Shown here: positions 29,211-41,235 of the stretch, piece by piece
Position numbering within the stretch: position 1 is the first letter of the stretch
How the letters are laid out: every line of letters begins with the position of its first letter
Source of the DNA: Oscillibacter sp.
GTDB taxonomy: Bacteria; Bacillota; Clostridia; Oscillospirales; Oscillospiraceae
Length of the DNA stretch: 42,703 bases
Reading direction: 5' to 3'
Assembly (NCBI GenBank): GCA_017937405.1
Contig: JAGBDS010000016.1
Coordinates: 1-42,703 of the forward strand
The notes under the pieces: model-generated
Told to the model about the DNA's origin: nothing
Databases searched by the model: none
What the model saw: the letters and a program-made list of their open reading frames with translations, nothing else
Made by a program: the position numbers and the translations under genes

Positions 29211-31016
29211 ATGACAAAACAGCAAAATATCCGAAATTTCAGCATTATTGCCCATATCGACCACGGCAAGTCCACGCTGGCGGACCGGCTGCTGGAAAAG
29301 TGCGAGGCCGTCAGCCAGCGTCAGATGGAGAGCCAGCTGCTGGACAACATGGACCTGGAGCGGGAACGGGGCATCACCATCAAGGCCCGGGCCGTCCGGC
29401 TGAACTACAAGGCTCAGGACGGGCAGGCCTACGAGCTGAACCTCATCGACACCCCGGGCCATGTGGACTTCAACTATGAGGTGTCCCGGTCCTTGGCAGC
29501 CTGTGAGGGCGCCGTGCTGGTGGTGGACTCCACCCAGGGCGTGGAGGCCCAGACCCTGGCCAATACCTATCTTGCCATGGAGCACGACCTGGAGATCCTG
29601 CCGGTGTTCAATAAGATCGACCTGCCTGCCGCCAATCCCCAGAAGGCCAAGCATGAGGTGGAGGACATCATCGGCCTGCCTGCTATGGACGCACCGGAGA
29701 TCTCCGCCAAAATGGGCATCAACATCGACGCCGTGCTGGAGGACGTGGTGAAGAACGTGCCCGCCCCCACTGGCGACGTGAACGCGCCGCTGAAAGCCCT
29801 GATCTTCGACAGCCAGTACGACAGCTACCGGGGCGTGATCGTCTACATGCGGCTGATGGAGGGTACCATCCGCACCGGCCAGACGGTGAAGCTGATGGCC
29901 TCCGGCGCCACCTATCAGGTGGTGGAGTGCGGCCACCTGCTGCCCCTGGGCCTGGAGCCCTGCGACGGACTGGAGGCCGGTGAGGTGGGCTATTTCACCG
30001 CCAGCATCAAGAATGTGCAGGACACCCGGGTTGGCGACACTGTCACCGACGCCGCTAATCCCACGGCGGAGCCCCTGCCGGGCTACCGCCCCGTGCAGCC
30101 CATGGTCTACTGCGGTATCTACACCGAGGACGGCTCCAAGTACCCCGACCTGCGGGACGCTCTGGAGAAGCTGCGGCTCAATGACGCGTCGTTGAGCTTC
30201 GAGCCGGAGAGCTCCGTGGCTCTGGGCTTTGGTTTCCGCTGCGGCTTCCTGGGCATGCTCCACATGGAGGTCATCCAGGAGCGGCTGGAGCGGGAGTTCG
30301 ACCTGGACCTGGTGACGACTTTGCCTTCCGTTATCTACAATGTCTACAAGACCGACGGGACGCTGGTCCGGGTGGACAATCCCCACAACTACCCCGACCC
30401 CGCGTCCATCGAGCGGTCGGAGGAGCCCTATGTCAAGGTGTCTATCATCAGTCCCAACGAATATGTGGGCAACATCATGCCCCTGTGTCAGACCCGCCGG
30501 GGCGAGTTCAAGGATATGCAGTATCTGGATACCAATCTCGTGGAGCTCCATTACCAGATGCCGCTGAACGAGATCATCTACGACTTCTTCGACACGCTGA
30601 AGGCCAATACCAAGGGCTACGCCTCGTTGGACTACGAGCTGTCCGACTACCGGCCCAGTGAGCTGGTGAAGGTGGACTTGCTCTTAAACGGCGACAAGGT
30701 GGACGCTTTGAGCTTCATCGCCCACAAGGACAAGGCTTACCCCCGGGCCCGAAAGCTGTGCGAGAAGCTGAAGGAGAATATTCCCCGCCAGCTGTTTGAA
30801 ATCCCCATTCAGGCGGCCATCGGCGGACGGGTCATCGCCCGGGAGACCGTCAAGGCTATGCGGAAGGACGTGCTGGCAAAGTGCTACGGCGGCGACGTGA
30901 CCCGGAAGAAGAAGCTGCTGGAAAAGCAGAAAGAGGGCAAAAAGAAGATGCGGAGTCTGGGGACGGTGCAGGTGCCGACGGAGGCGTTTTTGGCGGTGCT
31001 CAAGCTGGATGAGTGA
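29211..31016 (+). CDS. lepA: Elongation factor 4 (LepA) GTPase, 601 aa
   Basis: A translation GTPase thought to act on stalled or mistranslocated ribosomes. G domain: [20 protein letters not shown] (P-loop), [12 protein letters not shown] (switch), [22 protein letters not shown]. The LepA-specific C-terminal domain ends [26 protein letters not shown]. The ATG at 29211 has GGAGG 11 bases upstream and gives the normal length; the frame is open upstream only because of the inserted element. Both ends of the gene are duplicated nearby (28942-29020 and 31161-31245), yet the gene itself is intact. Confidence 0.97.
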   Translation: MTKQQNIRNFSIIAHIDHGKSTLADRLLEKCEAVSQRQMESQLLDNMDLERERGITIKARAVRLNYKAQDGQAYELNLIDTPGHVDFNYEVSRSLAACEGAVLVVDSTQGVEAQTLANTYLAMEHDLEILPVFNKIDLPAANPQKAKHEVEDIIGLPAMDAPEISAKMGINIDAVLEDVVKNVPAPTGDVNAPLKALIFDSQYDSYRGVIVYMRLMEGTIRTGQTVKLMASGATYQVVECGHLLPLGLEPCDGLEAGEVGYFTASIKNVQDTRVGDTVTDAANPTAEPLPGYRPVQPMVYCGIYTEDGSKYPDLRDALEKLRLNDASLSFEPESSVALGFGFRCGFLGMLHMEVIQERLEREFDLDLVTTLPSVIYNVYKTDGTLVRVDNPHNYPDPASIERSEEPYVKVSIISPNEYVGNIMPLCQTRRGEFKDMQYLDTNLVELHYQMPLNEIIYDFFDTLKANTKGYASLDYELSDYRPSELVKVDLLLNGDKVDALSFIAHKDKAYPRARKLCEKLKENIPRQLFEIPIQAAIGGRVIARETVKAMRKDVLAKCYGGDVTRKKKLLEKQKEGKKKMRSLGTVQVPTEAFLAVLKLDE

Positions 31017-31020
31017 ATTT
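30936..31020. repeat. 85-bp direct repeat, copy 1 (3' end of lepA)
   Basis: These 85 bases, covering the last 26 LepA codons, the stop and four bases beyond, recur without a mismatch at 31161-31245. Confidence 0.92.
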
Positions 31021-31160
31021 TGCCCTCTGCGAGCGTCAGCGAGCCGCCGCGGAAGCGGCGTCAAGCGTTTTGCGGAGCAAAACCTTGAAATCGGCGGGCT
31101 TTGCCCGGCGATTTGAGTCCTATGCGGGGTCCCCGCAAAATCGAAGATTTTGTGGGGTGC
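31021..31160. repeat. Hairpin-rich insertion between the two lepA 3' copies
   Basis: 140 bp with GAGCCGCCGCGGAAGCGGC, GTTTTGCGGAGCAAAAC (31067-31083), CGGCGGGCTTTGCCCGGCG and CCCCGCAAAATC-GAA-GATTTTGTGGGG (31130-31156). The core is shared with the sepF-divIVA spacer. No gene is visible. Confidence 0.78.
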
Positions 31161-31245
31161 GGCAAAAAGAAGATGCGGAGTCTGGGGACGGTGCAGGTGC
31201 CGACGGAGGCGTTTTTGGCGGTGCTCAAGCTGGATGAGTGAATTT
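31161..31245 (+). pseudogene. Duplicated 3' fragment of lepA (direct repeat copy 2)
   Basis: Identical to 30936-31020 and so encodes the LepA C-terminus and stop codon with no start. The perfect identity points to a recent duplication or ongoing gene conversion, unlike the diverged 5' duplicate. Confidence 0.9.
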
Positions 31246-31300
31246 CGTGCTTTTCTGCGGAAAGCGGGAAAACGGAACACAGATACAGACGTAAAAAGAT

Positions 31301-31337
31301 GCAGGTCCCCGGAACAAACGGGGACCTGCGCTTTTTT
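31301..31337 (+). terminator. lepA terminator, possibly bidirectional
   Basis: A perfect ten-bp stem GCAGGTCCCC/GGGGACCTGC (31301-31310, 31320-31329) is followed by TTTTTT on the plus strand. A T-rich stretch also follows on the minus strand, so it may also end the minus-strand gene. Confidence 0.9.
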
Positions 31338-31352
31338 GAGATAATGGCCGGA

Positions 31353-31565
31353 TCAACCCAGCTTTTCCAGCTCGGTTAGGGTATGGGCGCAATAGCCGGA
31401 AGCCCCGATAAAGGTCAGGAACGCCAGAACGCCGCTGATATAGTACAGCGCGCTGCCCTTAACAGCGCCAACTTCCTCCAGGATCGCTCCCGCCATAATG
31501 ACCAGCAGCGCAGCCACAACGCCCCAGGCGCGGTGAATGATCTTTTTTTCCTTTTTCGTATCCAT
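31353..31565 (-). CDS. Small two-span membrane protein, 70 aa
   Basis: After a basic N-terminus (MDTKKEKKIIHRAWG) come two hydrophobic segments (VVAALLVIMAGAILEEV and LYYISGVLAFLTFIGASGY) and a short polar tail. AAGGAGG precedes the ATG by seven bases. I do not recognise a family. It is divergent from the Lrp-family regulator, so it may be one of that regulator's targets. Its own promoter is not clear: a TATACT box near 31600 has no good -35. Confidence 0.75.
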   Translation of the reverse strand: MDTKKEKKIIHRAWGVVAALLVIMAGAILEEVGAVKGSALYYISGVLAFLTFIGASGYCAHTLTELEKLG

Positions 31566-31661
31566 GTTGAATACCTCCTTGTTTTTTTCTTAACAAGTCA
31601 TAGTATACTGGCAATATTGACAAAATTCTATACCGAAAATAAGGAGTTCTGCCCAAAGAAC

Positions 31662-31690
31662 TTGACGGTTTGAAGGAAATTCGCTAGAAT
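31662..31690 (+). promoter_or_regulatory. Promoter of the Lrp-family gene
   Basis: TTGACG (31662-31667), 17 bases, TAGAAT (31685-31690). Confidence 0.75.
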
Positions 31691-31729
31691 ACATTCCGAA
31701 TTTTAAGAACATTCCAAGGAGGCATCCCG

Positions 31730-32167
31730 ATGGATACAACAGACCGCCGTATCCTGCGCGTGTTGCAGCAGGACGCACGGATCACCATGACAGCGCTGGC
31801 CGAGCAGATCTCCATGAGCGTTCCGGCCACAGCGGAACGGGTACACCGGCTGGAGGAGCAGCAGATCATCCGGGGCTACCATGCGGACATCAGCGCCGTG
31901 GCCGCGGGATATGAGATCGAGGTCATGATGCTGGTGACTGCCCACGCCGGTGCAGAGCAGAGCCTCTACCAGATGGTCGAGGAGAGGCCGGAGGTGGTGT
32001 CCGCCTGGGACCTGGCAGGCCGCACCGGATTGCTGCTGCGGGTCATCTGCAAGGATATGGCATCCTTTGAAGCCCTGGTGGAGTCCTTTCAGCAGGTTTC
32101 CACCACGGAATCCTACTTCTGCCTGCACCAGCGCAAGGGCGTTCAGCTTCCGCTGGAGGACGCTTAA
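31730..32167 (+). CDS. Lrp/AsnC-family transcriptional regulator, 145 aa
   Basis: The N-terminal winged helix (about 1-60) reads MDTTDRRILRVLQQDARITM, then LAEQISMSVPATAERVHRLEEQQIIRGY, the AsnC signature. The C-terminal RAM effector domain (about 65-140) contains GYEIEVMMLVTAH and VVSAWDLAGRTGLLLRVICKD. Such proteins form octamers and respond to amino acids. CAAGGAGG precedes the ATG by seven bases. It is divergent from a small membrane protein and is followed by a terminator; the effector is unknown. Confidence 0.93.
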   Translation: MDTTDRRILRVLQQDARITMTALAEQISMSVPATAERVHRLEEQQIIRGYHADISAVAAGYEIEVMMLVTAHAGAEQSLYQMVEERPEVVSAWDLAGRTGLLLRVICKDMASFEALVESFQQVSTTESYFCLHQRKGVQLPLEDA

Positions 32168-32206
32168 AAAAACGGGGCGGCTGCCATACGCCGCCCTATT
32201 TTTTTG
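32166..32206 (+). terminator. Terminator of the Lrp-family gene
   Basis: A GGGCGGC/GCCGCCC stem (32175-32181, 32190-32196) with an A-run before and a seven-T run after. Confidence 0.9.
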
Positions 32207-32322
32207 CCCTGCGGCAGGTGAAACGGCTCAAAGGAGGGCGGGATAGGTCTACCTTTGCGAAAATGCACAAAAAGTAATACCTATTTTTCGAGAAAGTCTA
32301 CTTCCCGGCGGGCGGAGAATCA

Positions 32323-32351
32323 TTGACGGCAGGCGGAAAAACTTGCATAAT
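32323..32351 (+). promoter_or_regulatory. carA-carB promoter
   Basis: TTGACG (32323-32328), 17 bases, CATAAT (32346-32351). The leader of about 45 bases shows no PyrR-type attenuator or T-box. Confidence 0.7.
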
Positions 32352-32400
32352 GACATAGAAACAAAAAAAGGGAAATCTCGGGCAAAAGCAGGAGGATTCT

Positions 32401-33464
32401 ATGAAAAAGGGCTATTTAGTGCTCCAGGACGGGCAGGTTTTTGAGGGCGTCCGCTTCGGCGCCGACACTGCCGCCGTGGGCGAGCTGGTGTTCACCACCG
32501 GCATGTGCGGCTACATCGAGACCCTGACCGACCCCAGCTACGCGGGACAGATCGTCATGCAGACCTATCCCCTTATCGGCAACTACGGCATCATTCGGGA
32601 GGATTTCGAGGGCGCTTGCTGCGTGAAGGGCTATGTGGTCCGGGAGTGGTGCGAGGTGCCGTCCAACTTCCGCAAGGATTGTGACCTGGACACCTATTTG
32701 AAAGAGCAGGGGGTGCCGGGGCTGTACGGCGTGGACACCCGGCAGCTCACCCGTATCATCCGGGAGCACGGCGTGATGAACGCGACGATTTGTGACGAAG
32801 TGCCCGCCGACCTGACACCGGTGGAGACTTACGCTGTCACCGGCGTGGTGGAGGCTGTCACCTGCAGGGAGCCTGCTGTTTACCCGGCGGAGGGGGAGGA
32901 GAAATTCAAAGTCTCCCTTCTGGACTACGGCGCCAAGCGGAACATCGTCCGGGAACTCCAGAAGCGGGGCTGCACCGTCACGGTCCTGCCTGCCACCACC
33001 TCTGCGGAGGAGATTTTGGAGGGCCACCCCGACGGCGTGATGCTGTCCAACGGCCCCGGCGACCCGGCGGAGAATGTCTACCAGATCGAGCAGATCAAAA
33101 AGCTGTTGGGGAAGGTCCCCATGTTCGGCATCTGCCTGGGTCACCAGCTGACGGCTCTGGCTGTGGGCGGCAAGACCTACAAGCTGAAATACGGCCACCG
33201 GGGCGTCAACCAGCCCGTCCGGGACTTGAGCGGCGTCCGTACCTACATCACCAGCCAGAACCACGGCTATGCCGTGGACTCCGACACGGTGAAGGTGGGT
33301 CAAATCTCCTTTGCTAACGCCAACGACGGCACCTGCGAGGGTATCGATTACCCCGACCTGAAAGCCTTTACGGTGCAGTTCCACCCGGAAGCCTGCACGG
33401 GACCGAAAGATACATCCTTCCTGTTTGACAGATTTGTAGAGTTGATGAAAGGGGGCGAGCTGTA

Positions 33465-33465
<1 letters not shown>
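32401..33465 (+). CDS. carA: Carbamoyl-phosphate synthase small subunit, 354 aa
   Basis: Supplies ammonia from glutamine to the large subunit for pyrimidine and arginine synthesis. The N-terminal domain starts KGYLVLQDGQVFEG and has the conserved TGMCGYIETLTDPSY. The class I glutaminase has its nucleophile Cys in FGICLGHQ and the His-Glu pair in VQFHPEA. Length is normal. AGGAGG precedes the ATG at 32401. Its TAA overlaps the carB ATG by one base (33465), so the two subunits are translationally coupled. Confidence 0.98.
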
Positions 33466-37502
<4,037 letters not shown>

Positions 37503-37509
37503 GCACACG

Positions 37510-37539
37510 GGGCCGTGCGCGTTTTCCGGCGCACGGCCC
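37510..37539. repeat. 30-bp hairpin repeat, copy 1 (after dapF)
   Basis: An 11-bp stem GGGCCGTGCGC/GCGCACGGCCC eight bases after the carB-dapF stop. The same 30 bases recur at 37764-37793. This copy lacks a good T-tract. Confidence 0.88.
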
Positions 37540-37763
37540 CCAGCTTGTCGAAAAACCTCTGTATTGAGCAGAAAGGTTCTGCCCTGCGGGGGGAGTACGA
37601 GGGGGCGGGAGCCCCTTCGTGTTGGATCGAATGTCTGCAAAAAGCCTGCCGCAGCAGGCATTTGCGCCGCAAAGCGGCAGCTTTTCTAGCCGCGATGCGG
37701 CCAGAAAAGCGAGACATTGGGCAGGCTGCCGAAAAAGTCCAACGGACTTTTTCGGCAGCTTGA
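37540..37763. repeat. Hairpin-rich element between two copies of the dapF-terminator hairpin
   Basis: 224 bp with GCCGC-AAA-GCGGC (37668-37680), a GCTTTTCT/AGAAAAGC stem (about 37679-37710) and a perfect 15-bp stem CTGCCGAAAAAGTCC/GGACTTTTTCGGCAG (37726-37740, 37744-37758). No gene is visible. The arrangement parallels the lepA insertions. Confidence 0.72.
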
Positions 37764-37800
37764 GGGCCGTGCGCGTTTTCCGGCGCACGGCCCTGTTTTG
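37764..37800 (+). terminator. Hairpin repeat copy 2, probable carAB-dapF terminator
   Basis: The same 11-bp stem as at 37510-37539, here followed by TGTTTTG. It is presumably the original terminator of the operon. Confidence 0.75.
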
Positions 37801-37820
37801 CGGAAAAGAGGGGGAGAACA

Positions 37821-38504
37821 TTGTTTCAAAACACAGAAAAGCGGTTTCAAAAATCGGAGTCTTTTCCGGTGGGGGCCCTGCTGGCGGCGGCGGGCGGCCT
37901 GCTGGACGCCTACACCTATCTCAGCCGGGGCGGTGTGTTCGCCAACGCCGAGACAGGCAACATGGTACTGTTCGGCGTCTGCCTGACCCAGGGCCAATGG
38001 CGGAAAGCCGTGGGCTATCTGTTTCCCATTCTGGCCTTTGCATTGGGCGTTCTGGCAGCGGAGTTCATCCGGGAGCATCACCGCAGCGGCCCTAAATTTC
38101 ACTGGCGGCACACGGTGCTGCTGGCGGAGGCCGCCGTGGTATGCGCCGTGGCGTTCCTGCCCCGGGGAGACTGGGACCCGCTGGCAAACACCCTGGTGGC
38201 CTTTGTCTGCGCCCTGCAGGTGGAGACCTTCCGGAAGGTCCGGGGCAACCCCTTCGCCACCACCATGTGCACCGGGAACCTCCGCAGCGGCACGGAGGCC
38301 ATCTACCACGGCCTGACCAAAAGGGAGCGGGCTGGGGTGGAAAAAGGGCTGTGCTATTACGGCGTCATTGCCTGTTTTATCGCCGGGGCGGCTCTGGGTG
38401 TGCTTTTGACGAAGCTGGCTCCCCAGCGGGCAGTGCTGGGCGCCGCGGTCCTCCAGCTGGCGGCTTTCGGGCTGATGTGCCGGGAGGACGGCGGAGGGAA
38501 GTAA
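37821..38504 (+). CDS. DUF1275 (YoaK-family) membrane protein, 227 aa
   Basis: Six or so hydrophobic segments, with the family's N-terminal motif GGLLDAYTYLSRGGVFANAETGN followed by MVLFGV, and the central NPFATTMCTGNLRSGTEAI. The start is TTG at 37821 after GAGGGGGAG; it gives the usual length and no ATG is available before the conserved motif. The biochemical role of the family is not established. It sits between the carAB-dapF terminator and a perfect palindrome. Confidence 0.88.
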   Translation: MFQNTEKRFQKSESFPVGALLAAAGGLLDAYTYLSRGGVFANAETGNMVLFGVCLTQGQWRKAVGYLFPILAFALGVLAAEFIREHHRSGPKFHWRHTVLLAEAAVVCAVAFLPRGDWDPLANTLVAFVCALQVETFRKVRGNPFATTMCTGNLRSGTEAIYHGLTKRERAGVEKGLCYYGVIACFIAGAALGVLLTKLAPQRAVLGAAVLQLAAFGLMCREDGGGK

Positions 38505-38543
38505 GGCCTTCTCAAACTGCCTGCCTTTGTGCAAATTCCAAAA

Positions 38544-38585
38544 CAAATTCCCTGTAAATTCTACGCAAAATTTACAGGGAATTTG
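38544..38585. repeat. Perfect 17-bp inverted repeat
   Basis: The arms 38544-38560 and 38569-38585 (CAAATTCCCTGTAAATT and its complement) are separated by eight bases. It is AT-rich and has no T-tract, so it may be an operator or RNA hairpin upstream of the next gene rather than a standard terminator. Confidence 0.85.
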
Positions 38586-38594
38586 CGCAACGGA

Positions 38595-38623
38595 CTTCTC
38601 ATCCCTCTCCATCTATGATAGAA
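38595..38623 (+). promoter_or_regulatory. Possible promoter of the FUSC-like gene
   Basis: A TGATAGAAT box (TAGAAT about 38618-38623, extended TG) has a weak -35 (TTCTCA) 17 bases upstream. Confidence 0.45.
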
Positions 38624-38671
38624 TTTTAACGGAATCTAAACTCGCACGGAAGAAACGGAGAGAGAAACGCC

Positions 38672-39283
38672 ATGGATACCACCAAAGAGACAGAACAGAA
38701 GAAGATCCAATGGCCGAGGGTCGGAATGCGGAACATCAAGACCGCCATCGCCGCCACCCTCTGCGCATTGGTCTATTATTTTTTTGACCGCAGCCCGGCT
38801 TTCGCCTGTATCGGCACCATTTTCGGCATGGGCAGCGACTACGACATGAGCAAGCTCCACGGCGGCAACCGCTTTTTCGGCACGCTGGTGGGCGGCTTTA
38901 TCGGCATGGGCCTGTTCGCGTTCTATATGTTCCTGTTCCCGGACGGCAGCAACCGCTGGTTCCTCATCCCGCTGACCTTCGTGGGCGTGGTGGTATTGAT
39001 CGTGGCCTGCCAGTATATCTGGGTGGGCGGCATCCAGCCCGGCGGCGTGGTGCTGTGCATCCTTCTGTTCAACACCCCTACCGAGACGTACATTTCTTAC
39101 GCCCTGAACCGTATTCTGGACACCGGCATCGGCGTGCTGGCGGCGCTGTTCGTCAACGCCATGCTGCCCGGAGGATTTACGTTCCGGTTCATGCGCCGCT
39201 TCTATGCATGGCTGGGCATTCAGAGCGATGTTGGTCACACGGGGCCGGAGGTTCCGCTTATCAACAGAAAGAACAAAAAATAA
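38672..39283 (+). CDS. Aromatic acid exporter/FUSC-family membrane protein, 203 aa
   Basis: Four to five hydrophobic spans and the family's N-terminal signature VGMRNIKTAIAATLCALVYY, followed by GTIFGMGSDYDMSKLHG. This matches ArAE_1/YgaE-like proteins, which resemble the membrane half of FUSC exporters; the protein lacks the long cytoplasmic half, as usual for short Gram-positive members. The ATG follows GGAGAGAAACGCC. It stands alone between the palindrome at 38544 and the leuA promoter. Confidence 0.85.
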   Translation: MDTTKETEQKKIQWPRVGMRNIKTAIAATLCALVYYFFDRSPAFACIGTIFGMGSDYDMSKLHGGNRFFGTLVGGFIGMGLFAFYMFLFPDGSNRWFLIPLTFVGVVVLIVACQYIWVGGIQPGGVVLCILLFNTPTETYISYALNRILDTGIGVLAALFVNAMLPGGFTFRFMRRFYAWLGIQSDVGHTGPEVPLINRKNKK

Positions 39284-39334
39284 AACGGGCGGCAGGGAGG
39301 TTTTGTCTATTTAAAAAAAGATGAAAATGCCACC

Positions 39335-39363
39335 TTGACAAAACAGCGGGGCTCGCGTATAGT
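39335..39363 (+). promoter_or_regulatory. leuA-leuC-leuD promoter
   Basis: TTGACA (39335-39340), 17 bases, TATAGT (39358-39363): near-consensus, placed just before the T-box leader. Confidence 0.88.
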
Positions 39364-39369
39364 AGGCCC

Positions 39370-39665
39370 AACACCAATCATCCAAAATACGATGACGGGG
39401 AAAAAGTCCTACCACAGACGCTTCAGAGAGTTGCCGGCCGCTGCGAGGCAATGCAGAGTGGGGAGACGTCACTGGCCCCTGAGTAGTTTCGCTGAGACTG
39501 CGGTTTAGGCGAAAACGGGTTTCCTCACCGTTACCAAAGAGGCGGGATTCGTCCGGGCAGCACCGGGCCGATGCCGAAAGCGGGCATTTTTTATGCCAAC
39601 AAGAGTGGTACCGCGGAAGTTTACAGCTTTCGTCTCTTCATTTGGAGAGACGAAGGCTTTTTTAT
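39370..39665 (+). promoter_or_regulatory. T-box leader of leuACD, leucine specifier
   Basis: The Stem I motif AGAGAG (39425-39430) is followed by the specifier loop GTCA-CTG-G and CCCCTGAG. Aligned with known T-boxes, the specifier is CTG at 39472-39474, a Leu codon followed by the expected purine. The T-box core AGAGTGGTACCGCGG is at 39602-39616. A terminator hairpin GCTTTCGTCTCT/AGAGACGAAGGC with a T-run (about 39626-39664) overlaps the antiterminator side. Uncharged tRNA-Leu should allow transcription into leuA. Confidence 0.95.
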
Positions 39666-39710
39666 TGCCTGAAAAACATTTTGCAGATAGAAAGCAGGAG
39701 GAACAAGACC

Positions 39711-41222
39711 ATGAAGCGCATCAAGATTTTTGACACCACCCTGAGAGACGGTGAGCAGTCCCCCGGCTGCAGCATGAACCTCTCTGAGAAGATCGAAATG
39801 GCGAGACAGCTGGAAAAGCTGGGCGTGGACATCATCGAGGCGGGCTTTGCCATTGCCTCCCCCATGGACCACAAGAGCGTCCAGGCCATCGCCGGAGCGG
39901 TGACCAACTGCACCGTGGCCTCCCTGGCCCGCTGCACGAAGGGCGATATCGACGCCGCCTGGGACGCGGTGAAGGAGGCCAAGCACCCCCGCATCCATGT
40001 GTTCCTGGCTACCAGTGATATCCACATGGAGTACAAGCTGCAGATGACCCGGGAGCAGGTGCTTCAGCGTATCAGCGATATGGTGGCTTACGCCAAGGGC
40101 TTCTGCGAGGACATCGAGTTCTCTGCCGAGGACGCCTCCCGCTCTGACTGGGCGTTCCTGGCCCAGTGCTACTCCAACGCCGTAGCCGCCGGAGCCACCA
40201 CCCTGAACGTCCCCGACACCGTGGGCTACTCCACGCCCATGGAGATGGCGGAGCTTATCACCTACCTGCGGCAGAATGTCTCCGGCATTGAGAACGTGGA
40301 CATCTCCGTCCACTGCCACAACGACCTGGGTATGGCCGTTGCCAACTCCCTGGCCTGCGTGAAGGCGGGGGCCACCCAGGTGGAGTGCACCGTCAACGGC
40401 ATCGGCGAGCGGGCGGGCAACGCCAGCCTGGAAGAGCTGGTGATGGCCATCCACACCCGCCGGGATTTCTACGAAGCCGAGACCGGCATCAATACGAAGC
40501 AGATCTACCGCTCCAGCAAGCTCCTCAGCAACATCACCGGCGTGCCTATCCCGCCCAGCAAGGCCATCGTGGGCGCCAACGCCTTTGCCCATGAGTCCGG
40601 CATCCACCAGCACGGCGTCATCGCCAATGCCCAGACCTACGAGATCATGAACTCCGTGGATGTGGGCATCCCCCAGAACACCATGGTCCTGGGCAAGCAC
40701 TCCGGCAAGCACGCCTTGCGGGAGAAGCTCATCTCCATGGGCTACGAGCTCACCGACGAGGAGCTGGAGAGCGTGTTCACCCGGTTCAAGGTGCTGGCAG
40801 ACAAGAAAAAGAACATCACCGGCTCCGACATCGAGGCCCTGGTGCTCCACCGCCGCAATACTACCATCGGCTCCTGCCGCCTCATCAGCCATGTGGTCAA
40901 CGCCGGAGATGGCATGCCCAACACCTCCTGCATCAAGCTCCAGCGGGAGAACGACGTGCTGGAGGAAGTCGCCATCGGCTCCGGCCCCCTGGACGCCTCC
41001 TTCAAGGCCATTAACCGGATGCTGGGGCTGGACATCAAGCTGGAGAGCTTCAGCCTGAACGCCGTCACCGACGGCGAGGACGCCATCGGCGAAGCCGTGG
41101 TGAAGCTGGAGGACGCCAACGGCGAATCCTACACCGGCACCGGACTTTCCACCGACATCATCGAGTCCTCCATCCGGGCCTACGTCAACGGCATCAACAA
41201 GATGATGGAAGCGACCGCTTAA
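39711..41222 (+). CDS. leuA: 2-isopropylmalate synthase, 503 aa
   Basis: Condenses acetyl-CoA with 2-ketoisovalerate, the first committed step of leucine synthesis. The HMGL-like TIM barrel has [16 protein letters not shown] with the metal Asp, the [12 protein letters not shown] metal-His motif and [13 protein letters not shown]. The C-terminal regulatory domain (about 380-503), which usually gives leucine feedback, includes [17 protein letters not shown]. The ATG at 39711 follows AGGAGG by nine bases and avoids an upstream frame inside the T-box terminator. Confidence 0.97.
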   Translation: MKRIKIFDTTLRDGEQSPGCSMNLSEKIEMARQLEKLGVDIIEAGFAIASPMDHKSVQAIAGAVTNCTVASLARCTKGDIDAAWDAVKEAKHPRIHVFLATSDIHMEYKLQMTREQVLQRISDMVAYAKGFCEDIEFSAEDASRSDWAFLAQCYSNAVAAGATTLNVPDTVGYSTPMEMAELITYLRQNVSGIENVDISVHCHNDLGMAVANSLACVKAGATQVECTVNGIGERAGNASLEELVMAIHTRRDFYEAETGINTKQIYRSSKLLSNITGVPIPPSKAIVGANAFAHESGIHQHGVIANAQTYEIMNSVDVGIPQNTMVLGKHSGKHALREKLISMGYELTDEELESVFTRFKVLADKKKNITGSDIEALVLHRRNTTIGSCRLISHVVNAGDGMPNTSCIKLQRENDVLEEVAIGSGPLDASFKAINRMLGLDIKLESFSLNAVTDGEDAIGEAVVKLEDANGESYTGTGLSTDIIESSIRAYVNGINKMMEATA

Positions 41223-41235
41223 AAGGAGAACAGAC

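Noticed and set aside
32207-32400. PyrR-type or T-box attenuator before carA
   Set aside because: No PyrR anti-antiterminator signature, specifier or terminator is visible between the promoter and the ATG.
39574-39592. Possible early terminator (ATGCC/GGGCAT and T-run) inside the leuA T-box
   Set aside because: The stem is only five bp and lies within the T-box Stem II/III region; the main terminator is at 39626-39664.
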